From positions 1 through 11,036 of the forward strand of contig JAOPXA010000105.1 in NCBI GenBank assembly GCA_025965395.1: a stretch of 11,036 nt of DNA, read 5' to 3'. Positions 7,000 through 11,036 of this stretch are shown here, one piece after another (the first letter of the stretch is position 1; every line of letters starts with the position of its first letter). Origin of the DNA: Nocardioidaceae bacterium (GTDB lineage: Bacteria; Actinomycetota; Actinomycetes; Propionibacteriales; Nocardioidaceae). The translations under genes and the position numbers were made by a program. Under the pieces are notes generated by a model. It did not search any database and was not told where the DNA came from. It was given only the letters and a program-made list of their open reading frames with translations.

Positions 7000-7857
7000 C
7001 TATTTGGCAGGTTGCTTGCAGGTGACGCTTGGCACAGCGCTCTGCAGCCCGACTGCGCCGCGCGAAAGCGCCACGTCTGCCTGCTCTTTGGACTGGATCA
7101 CGTGCGCGATGATCGGCTTTCCGAATGCCAGCAGGGTGTCGTAGTTGGCTTGCGGAGCGTCCCAGTTGAGCCCGAAGTATGACCGCTCCGACGCCTGCTG
7201 GGGCGTGACGGCGTTTACCTCGTCGTTGTAGAGGTAGGACCAGGTGTGATAGCCGGCAGTCTCCCACTCGACGGCCCGAGGGCTCACTCCATACACCTTC
7301 CACACCACGTGCTCGGCGGCCTCCTTGGCAGAGTCGTAGTGGGATTCGACGAGTGCGGTCAGGTCGTCTTTGTTGGCGCCCTGCTTGTCGTCGATCACGA
7401 GCACCCGGTCCTTCCCGTGGGCAGCGAGCAGATCCTCGAGCCGCCCGATCACGCCGCCGTCGGCGACAGGCGCCGTGACCGGCATACCCAGCAGGGTCGC
7501 TGAGTCGGTCGAAGGAATGTCGTATGTCTGTCCGGTGACACGGGTCAAGGTTTGGTCGTGACTCATGATGTAGACCCCGTCGGACGATCGCCAGACCGAA
7601 ACCTCGAGCACCTTGCATCCGAGCCCGACGGCGCTCTCATAGGCGTGCATCGTCATTTCCGAGAACTCGGCGGATCCGCCTCGGTGTGCCCAGACGACTT
7701 TGCCGGGAGTCTTGAGATCAGCGTCCATGTGGGCGACGGTGTAGGGCCCTTCGTCTGAGTCCCTCGTGAGGGCGAAAGCAGCAAAGATTCCAGCCCCCAC
7801 CAAGGCGACGAGAACGATGCTGACGGCGGCAATCATCATGTGGTTGGTTGTCTTCAT
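7000..7857 (-). CDS. Exported or membrane-anchored glycerophosphodiester phosphodiesterase-like protein
   Basis: A 285-residue protein with an N-terminal hydrophobic segment (about residues 8-30, after K2 and H6) acting as an uncleaved anchor or signal peptide, then a GDPD TIM-barrel domain. Recognisable parts are AHRGGSAEFSEMT (H58, R59, E67), LGCKVLEVSVWRSSDGVYIMSHDQTLTRVTG (E85, H100, D101) and VLVIDDK (D156). Canonical enzymes hydrolyse glycerophosphodiesters to glycerol-3-phosphate using two His and a metal held by Glu-x-Asp and a later Glu. The two His are kept (H58, H100), but Glu-x-Asp reads E85-V-S87 and the later Glu position reads Asp, so activity is uncertain. The ATG at 7857 was chosen because GGGAAG lies 7 nt upstream and the signal segment starts there; the open frame continues to 8088 without family similarity. 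Its place beside glpK/glpD suits a glycerol-3-phosphate supply role. Confidence 0.8.
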   Translation of the reverse strand: MKTTNHMMIAAVSIVLVALVGAGIFAAFALTRDSDEGPYTVAHMDADLKTPGKVVWAHRGGSAEFSEMTMHAYESAVGLGCKVLEVSVWRSSDGVYIMSHDQTLTRVTGQTYDIPSTDSATLLGMPVTAPVADGGVIGRLEDLLAAHGKDRVLVIDDKQGANKDDLTALVESHYDSAKEAAEHVVWKVYGVSPRAVEWETAGYHTWSYLYNDEVNAVTPQQASERSYFGLNWDAPQANYDTLLAFGKPIIAHVIQSKEQADVALSRGAVGLQSAVPSVTCKQPAK

Positions 7858-7961
7858 GAAGGGGCTTCCCGAAAATCGGCAGGACTCGAATCCTAACCCG
7901 CGGTCTGTGGCCGATGGTGACCGGCAATCCGGCTGTGCTTGAGACGATCGGCGCTCAAGCG

Positions 7962-7971
7962 ACACTAGTGA
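7962..7971. promoter_or_regulatory. Overlapping divergent -10-like elements at CACTAGTG
   Basis: The palindrome CACTAGTG (7963-7970) gives TAGTGT on the minus strand (7967-7962), a fair -10 for the GDPD-like gene with a leader of about 100 nt. On the plus strand it gives TAGTGA (7966-7971), a poorer -10 for the hypothetical gene. The two gene starts are divergent around it. The same TAGTGT occurs before orn. Confidence 0.35.
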
Positions 7972-8020
7972 GTAGCACGTGGTTGCGATCGTCATCGTGC
8001 GGAGAAGAACGGGGACTTTG

Positions 8021-8806
8021 ATGCCGAAGGCATTACTAGCGAGTGGTGCGGTGTTGGTCATCCTGGCCACGGGCCTTGTCCTGCTCAATCATCGCGACGC
8101 GGGCAATGCACCGCCGTCGGCAGCGAAGCAGGCCTCCGATGTCAGCTTCAATCATCCGACCGAGCCCCAGGCAGACGTCACCCCCATCCTCGTCAACGGC
8201 CTGGATGAGCAGTACTCAAGCCAAACTGCTGAGGACTGGGTGACTAACGCGGACTTCGTGGCCGACGTGACGGTGACTGATGCGGTCGCGCTGCCCCTTG
8301 GCGACACCGATCGCAAACGCGGCGAAGGAAGCCAGGGCCGCACCGCATACCTTCGTGTCAACAAGATCATCTGGGCGACCGAGAAACCGAAGAAGAACCT
8401 TCCCGACAACTTCACGCTCGCAGCTTGGGGGTGGACTTTTAAAGACCACGACTTCGATGGCAAGGTGCCCGTCGTCGGCGGAGGAGGGTCACGCCTCGAG
8501 GAAGGGCATCGCTATATCGTGGGGCTGGTTTGGGAGCCTTCGCGGTGCTCAGAAGGTGATCCGATGGATCCCGCCCACTGGAGCTTCATTGGAACGAAGG
8601 GATCTATTCCGTTCGACTCAGGCGTCCTGGGCGTGGGGGAGTTCGAAGGCACGGTGCAGACACTCAAACCCCCGGTGGGGCCGTCACCAGAGTGGCAAAA
8701 GACCTTCCGCGACTCGGTCCTCGGCAAAGGCCTCGACGGGGTGCGCGACGCCTTGGAACAGGCCACACCAGGCAAGCGGAGGTTTTTGAAGCCATCGCCC
8801 TGCTGA
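8021..8806 (+). CDS. Hypothetical exported or membrane-anchored protein
   Basis: I do not recognise this 261-residue protein. The N-terminus MPKALLASGAVLVILATGLVLLNHRDAG is a short basic start plus one hydrophobic helix (about residues 5-22), so it is a signal anchor or signal peptide; there is no lipobox Cys. The rest is soluble, with a run suggestive of beta strands (TAYLRVNKIIWATEK, NFTLAAWGW, GHRYIVGLVWEPSRC) and a helical C-terminal part ending in Cys. The two cysteines (in SRCSEG and at the C-terminus) could pair outside the cell. The ATG at 8021 was chosen because GGGG lies 6 nt before it and the charge-then-hydrophobic order is correct; a GTG at 7979 would add 14 residues and cannot be fully excluded. 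It is divergent from the GDPD-like gene. Confidence 0.75.
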   Translation: MPKALLASGAVLVILATGLVLLNHRDAGNAPPSAAKQASDVSFNHPTEPQADVTPILVNGLDEQYSSQTAEDWVTNADFVADVTVTDAVALPLGDTDRKRGEGSQGRTAYLRVNKIIWATEKPKKNLPDNFTLAAWGWTFKDHDFDGKVPVVGGGGSRLEEGHRYIVGLVWEPSRCSEGDPMDPAHWSFIGTKGSIPFDSGVLGVGEFEGTVQTLKPPVGPSPEWQKTFRDSVLGKGLDGVRDALEQATPGKRRFLKPSPC

Positions 8807-8810
8807 AGAA

Positions 8811-8823
8811 AGGGCAACGCCCC
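8811..8823 (-). terminator. Possible weak terminator after the antitoxin-like gene
   Basis: On the minus strand GGGC-GTT-GCCC is followed by TTTCTT, 16 nt after the end of the antitoxin-like gene. The stem is only 4 bp, so termination would be weak. It lies in the 32-bp gap between two convergent genes. Confidence 0.3.
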
Positions 8824-8838
8824 TAACTTGTGGATTAG

Positions 8839-9147
8839 TCAACTGGCGAAGCTTTCCAGCGCTTCACGAGCCAACTGGGATAGCGTTTTACCTTCGCGCT
8901 CGGCACGGGCCGCAAGCCTGTCCCGGGTCTCCACGGGAACTCGGACGGCAATCTGTGGTGAGTGCTTGTCTCCACCGGTCAGCGATGGACGGCCGCGTCC
9001 TCGTGTGACGCGTTCGATGATCCGGTCCGCTTTATCGTCGGTGAGACGCGTCCCGTCGGGCAGGATGAACTTTTCCTTGTCGAGGTCGATGCCACTAACC
9101 GTGGCGTCCTTACCAACGATGTAATCCTCAGGGTCGACGTTGCTCAT
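8839..9147 (-). CDS. CopG-type ribbon-helix-helix antitoxin/regulator
   Basis: A 102-residue protein with the ribbon-helix-helix DNA-binding fold at its C-terminus. A GRGRPSLTGG linker (residues 50-59) is followed by the strand SPQIAVRVP (63-71), helix A ETRDRLAARAERE (73-85), the GKT turn and helix B LSQLAREALESFA (89-101). The N-terminal 50 acidic residues (VDPEDYIVGKDATVSGIDLDKE) are likely to bind the partner protein. This layout is common in actinobacterial toxin-antitoxin-like pairs annotated as CopG family, where the protein represses its own operon. The ATG at 9147 has a perfect AGGAGG 5 nt upstream. It also overlaps, as ATGA, the stop codon of the upstream partner read in its alternate frame, a sign of translational coupling. 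A 20-bp palindrome before the operon is the probable binding site. Confidence 0.8.
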   Translation of the reverse strand: MSNVDPEDYIVGKDATVSGIDLDKEKFILPDGTRLTDDKADRIIERVTRGRGRPSLTGGDKHSPQIAVRVPVETRDRLAARAEREGKTLSQLAREALESFAS

Positions 9148-9378
9148 TGTTTCCTCCTGTTGCGCCAGTCGTTTGGTGTGCAGTGAATGACTGCGAGGCG
9201 ACCTTGGCGGCGGTCGTCCGGAACGGCGATGATGTAACTCGATGCCCCGGTCGTCGGTTCCGATGAAGACGAGTGCGTCTCCATCGATTTCGGGTCGACC
9301 CGCATCAATCATGGCGGCCAGGATGTGGCTGTTTCCGATGCGGTGTTTGCGCGCCGTTCGGGTGATCCTGATCTCCAC
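9144..9378 (-). pseudogene. Toxin-like partner gene with an apparent frameshift (or fused to the antitoxin)
   Basis: The frame begins at GTG 9378 with MEIRITRTARKHRIGNSHIL, continues to LVFIGTDDRGIEL (residues 37-48), then changes character to an Arg/Pro-rich run and enters the antitoxin in the same frame, giving a 179-codon ORF (8839-9378). One base later, the other frame from 9233 reads IIAVPDDRRQGRLAVIHCTP and then NDWRNRRKQ, stopping at TGA 9144-9146, which overlaps the antitoxin ATG. Joining the two frames after GIEL restores a sensible protein of about 78 residues with the hydrophobic strands expected. So a frame change near 9231-9237 (one extra base, or two missing) has broken the gene, unless it is a sequencing error or a real frameshift. 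I recall small actinobacterial proteins of this type upstream of CopG-like antitoxins. Toxin activity is inferred only from position. Confidence 0.55.
9153..9158 (-). promoter_or_regulatory. Ribosome binding site of the antitoxin-like gene
   Basis: AGGAGG on the minus strand, 5 nt before the ATG at 9147. It lies inside the end of the upstream gene and supports separate initiation of the antitoxin even though the upstream frame is open through it. Confidence 0.85.
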
Positions 9379-9384
9379 GAGTCA

Positions 9385-9413
9385 ATTGTTGTTGACACAA
9401 AAGATTGTGTCAC
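9385..9413 (-). promoter_or_regulatory. Promoter of the toxin-antitoxin-like operon (leaderless)
   Basis: On the minus strand GTGACA (9413-9408) and AACAAT (9390-9385) are spaced by 17 bp. Six bases (TGACTC) separate the -10 from the GTG at 9378, so the transcript would start at or next to that GTG. The operator palindrome covers the -35 and most of the spacer. Weak -10 match, good spacing. Confidence 0.45.
9393..9412. promoter_or_regulatory. Operator-like perfect palindrome before the toxin-antitoxin-like operon
   Basis: TGACACAA-AAGA-TTGTGTCA is a perfect 8-bp inverted repeat with a 4-nt centre, 14 bp before the GTG start. Ribbon-helix-helix antitoxins bind such short symmetric sites and repress their own operon, so this is the probable autoregulatory operator. 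The T-run is too short and the position wrong for a terminator. Confidence 0.7.
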
Positions 9414-9577
9414 CCCACAAATAGGCGACGATGTCGCGACGGTCTGCGAGGTCTCGGAGCCTTCAGGCCTATGCGACTGTTGTAGGCGATCGTCCGTCTT
9501 CGCTCGACAGATCTGAGGGCTCCCACGAAACCCACAACACGGGGCTGCGGGTATACGGCAAGTACTCGGCAAAAGGA

Positions 9578-9609
9578 AAATCCCCGTCGCACTGAGACGA
9601 CGGGGATTT
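9578..9609 (-). terminator. Rho-independent terminator of tRNA-His
   Basis: A perfect 12-bp stem (AAATCCCCGTCG at 9578-9589 pairing with CGACGGGGATTT at 9598-9609) with an 8-nt loop. On the minus strand it begins 4 nt after the CCA end of tRNA-His and is followed by TCCTTTTGCC, a U-rich tail. It separates the orn/tRNA-His unit from the toxin-antitoxin-like operon. Confidence 0.88.
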
Positions 9610-9612
9610 ATC

Positions 9613-9688
9613 TGGGGTGGACGACGGGACTCGAACCCGCGACCACCGGCACCACAAGCCGGGGCTCTACCAACTGAGCTACGCCCAC
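9613..9688 (-). tRNA. tRNA-His (anticodon GTG)
   Basis: The minus strand folds into a complete cloverleaf. Acceptor arms GTGGGCG and CGTCCAC pair (one G-U); the D arm is GCTC/GAGC; the anticodon arm CCGGC/GCCGG holds loop TTGTGGT with anticodon GTG; the T arm is GCGGG-TTCGAGT-CCCGT. The discriminator is C at 9616 and a G precedes the mature 5' end at 9689, giving the G-1:C73 pair by which histidyl-tRNA synthetase recognises its tRNA. CCA is encoded at 9615-9613. It decodes both His codons. It lies 51 bp after the orn stop codon on the same strand, and the two may share transcription. Confidence 0.97.
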
Positions 9689-9739
9689 CATGCACGTGCA
9701 AGGCATACGCCAAACACGGCCAGTAGAGTGTAGCGCGAT

Positions 9740-10354
9740 CTACGCCGAAGGCCCGCGCAGGGACCCGCCGAACTGCTCGGCCAGCGCTCGCGCAGTGTCG
9801 CTGTCGGGTCCGGGCTGTGGCACGAAGACCGCTGCTCGGTAGTAGCGCAGCTCCTCGATGCTCTCCTGGATGTCGGCCAGCGCACGGTGGTTGCCCGACT
9901 TCGAGGGTGCGGCGAAATAGGCGCGCGGAAACCATTGGCGCGACAGCTCCTTGATGGAGGAGACGTCGACGACCCGGTAGTGCAGGTGCTGCTCGAGCTC
10001 GACCATGTCGCGCGCGAGGAACGTACGATCCGTCCCAACGGTGTTGCCGGCCAGGGGCGCTTTGCGGGGTTCGGGAACGTGCTCGCGTATGTAGTCGAGC
10101 ACGAATTCTTCGGCCTCACGCAGCGTCATTCCGCCGTCGAGCTCTTCTAGCAGACCCGAGGACGTATGCATGTTGCGCACGAAGTCATCCATCTGATCGA
10201 GGGCCTCGGCCGGGGGTTTGACCACCAGGTCGATGCCGTCGCCGAGGACGTTGAGCTCGAAATCCGTCACGAGCGCAGCCACCTCGATCAGCGCATCGTT
10301 GTCGAGGGAGAGCCCGGTCATTTCGCAGTCGATCCATACCAGCTTGTCATTCAT
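9740..10354 (-). CDS. orn: Oligoribonuclease
   Basis: A 204-residue DEDDh-type 3'-5' exonuclease that degrades RNA fragments of two to a few nucleotides, mainly dinucleotides such as pGpG, to mononucleotides in the cytoplasm. The first motif is LVWIDCEMTGLSLDND (D9 and E11); the helix after RTFLARDMVELEQHLHYRVVDVSSIKEL gives the second; NHRALADIQESIEELRYYR carries the final His and Asp. The length is normal for the family. The ATG at 10354 gives the standard start MNDKLVWIDCEMTGL; the in-frame GTG at 10366 would add four residues. TAGTGT lies 8 nt upstream of the ATG, so the leader is short or absent. It is divergent from the DsbA-like gene. Confidence 0.97.
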   Translation of the reverse strand: MNDKLVWIDCEMTGLSLDNDALIEVAALVTDFELNVLGDGIDLVVKPPAEALDQMDDFVRNMHTSSGLLEELDGGMTLREAEEFVLDYIREHVPEPRKAPLAGNTVGTDRTFLARDMVELEQHLHYRVVDVSSIKELSRQWFPRAYFAAPSKSGNHRALADIQESIEELRYYRAAVFVPQPGPDSDTARALAEQFGGSLRGPSA

Positions 10355-10362
10355 TGGAATAC

Positions 10363-10368
10363 ACACTA
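10363..10368 (-). promoter_or_regulatory. Putative -10 element TAGTGT for orn
   Basis: TAGTGT on the minus strand ends 8 nt before the orn ATG, giving a leaderless or nearly leaderless mRNA. It is part of the octamer CACTAGTG (10364-10371), also found before glpD and before the GDPD-like gene. No clear -35. Confidence 0.4.
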
Positions 10369-10466
10369 GTGGGTCACTTCACAGACACAGATAGGCTCTG
10401 GGGGAACCGAACGCCATCACGTCACGTTTAAGTGAGTGGAACTGACGCGCCGAAGAAAGTAGAACG

Positions 10467-11036
10467 TTGAGCCCGAGCGACAAGAACCGAACCAAGCAAG
10501 AACGTATGGCCCTTGCCGAGCAGATGCGCAAGGACCGCGAGAAGGCTGCTCGCCGCCAGCGCAGCGTCATCACGATCGGCATCGTCGTCATTGTGCTGAT
10601 CATCGGAGGCGTGGCCGCGTTTGCCATCAAAAAGGCCGTCAATGACAACTCGCTCGGCGACTTCCCGTATGCGGCTCCGCGCAACACGGTTGAGAACGGT
10701 ATGGGCATCCTCTTCGACACCAAGGCTGCTGGCGGCACCGCGACCGCGGGCACCACGCCGGTCAATGTCACGATCCACGAGGACCTCCAGTGCCCGGCGT
10801 GCCAGGCGTTCTTCGGCACCACTGGCGCGTTCCTTGACGGGCTTGTGGCCAGCGGGGACATCAGCATCACCTACATGCCGACCGCGTTCCTCGATGCCTC
10901 GAGCACCGACCACTACTCGACGCGTGCCCTCAACGCCGCAGCGTGTGTGCTGGACGACACCGACGTCGCGACGTTCCGCAAGTTCACCGATCTCTTGTAT
11001 GCCAACCAGCCCGCCGAAGGCGGCGCAGGCCTCTCT
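10467..11036 (+). CDS. DsbA-like membrane-anchored thiol-disulfide oxidoreductase (5' part)
   Basis: The first 190 residues of a thioredoxin-fold protein that runs past the window. A basic cytoplasmic N-terminus (SPSDKNRTKQERMALAEQMR and on to about residue 32, rich in Lys and Arg) leads to one membrane helix (about 34-54, VITIGIVVIVLIIGGVAAFAI). After a linker comes the domain VNVTIHEDLQCPACQAFFG, with the redox motif C109-P-A-C112, then the helical insertion typical of DsbA/Thioredoxin_4 proteins. It would form or shuffle disulfides in exported proteins on the outer face of the membrane. The likely start is TTG 10467, which gives the usual actinobacterial N-terminus MSPSDKNR; a TGA at 10443 closes the frame upstream. 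ATG 10506 is an alternative that would drop 13 residues. Divergent from orn. Confidence 0.85.
   Translation, partial: MSPSDKNRTKQERMALAEQMRKDREKAARRQRSVITIGIVVIVLIIGGVAAFAIKKAVNDNSLGDFPYAAPRNTVENGMGILFDTKAAGGTATAGTTPVNVTIHEDLQCPACQAFFGTTGAFLDGLVASGDISITYMPTAFLDASSTDHYSTRALNAAACVLDDTDVATFRKFTDLLYANQPAEGGAGLS

Noticed and set aside
5273..7618. A 781-codon open frame on the minus strand over glpD.
   Set aside because: It is antisense to an unmistakable glpD, crosses into the GDPD-like gene in the wrong frame, and its translation is a low-complexity Arg/Val/Asp mix typical of high-GC shadow frames.
7858..8088. Upstream extension of the GDPD-like frame by 77 codons.
   Set aside because: It has no resemblance to the family, overlaps the divergent promoter and gene start, and the signal segment with a Shine-Dalgarno sequence marks 7857 as the start.
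8807..9700. tRNA-His as an integration site for a small element carrying the toxin-antitoxin-like module.
   Set aside because: I looked for a second copy of the tRNA 3' end in the window and found none, and there is no integrase gene.
9309..9935. Minus-strand frame running through the tRNA-His gene and its terminator.
   Set aside because: A protein gene across a tRNA and terminator is implausible, and it overlaps orn in the wrong frame.
10379..10913. Minus-strand frames over the DsbA-like gene.
   Set aside because: Antisense to a frame with a clear membrane helix and CPAC motif.

Overview
The window comes from the chromosome of a high-GC actinobacterium. The evidence is strong G/C bias at third codon positions, with long antisense shadow frames over every real gene; an actinobacterial-type glpK/glpD pair; an oligoribonuclease gene next to tRNA-His; and several genes whose start codon lies only 6-8 nt after a TANNNT -10 element, the spacing expected for leaderless mRNAs. 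The genus cannot be fixed from this sequence.

Layout. (1) 1-751: the 3' end of a GntR/FadR-type (FCD domain) regulator gene, converging on a DUF1772 membrane protein gene; the two stop codons share one CTAG. (2) 828-936: tRNA-Lys(CTT) with a strong hairpin terminator, minus strand. (3) 965-2485: a phytoene-dehydrogenase-like FAD oxidoreductase gene, minus strand. (4) 2486-2656: a compact divergent regulatory region with a 76-nt imperfect palindrome, a G-quadruplex-type tract, and a pirin promoter with a dyad between its -35 and -10. (5) 2657-3643: pirin. (6) 3693-6988: glpK and aerobic glpD, the glycerol catabolism core. (7) 7000-7857, convergent: a membrane-anchored or secreted glycerophosphodiester phosphodiesterase-like protein whose metal site looks altered. 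(8) 8021-8806: an exported or anchored protein of unknown function. (9) 8839-9412: a small toxin-antitoxin-like module with a ribbon-helix-helix antitoxin, a frameshifted upstream partner and a perfect 20-bp operator palindrome. (10) 9413-9577: no gene or clear signal. (11) 9578-10354: terminator, tRNA-His(GTG) and orn, all minus strand. (12) 10467-end: the 5' part of a membrane-anchored DsbA-like thiol oxidoreductase gene.

How it works together. GlpK phosphorylates glycerol and GlpD oxidises the glycerol-3-phosphate to dihydroxyacetone phosphate, passing electrons to the quinone pool. A GDPD-type enzyme would supply glycerol-3-phosphate from phosphodiesters, so its position fits, although its active site casts doubt on that activity. 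No glycerol facilitator or glp regulator is in view. The rest is housekeeping (orn, tRNAs, DsbA-like) or orphan enzymes (pirin, oxidoreductase).

Most unusual points: the toxin-like gene, in which a frame change puts it in frame with its antitoxin and creates a 179-codon fused ORF; the long palindrome plus G-tract in the oxidoreductase/pirin intergenic region; and the GDPD-like protein lacking the usual Glu-x-Asp. I found no clearly new multi-gene system.
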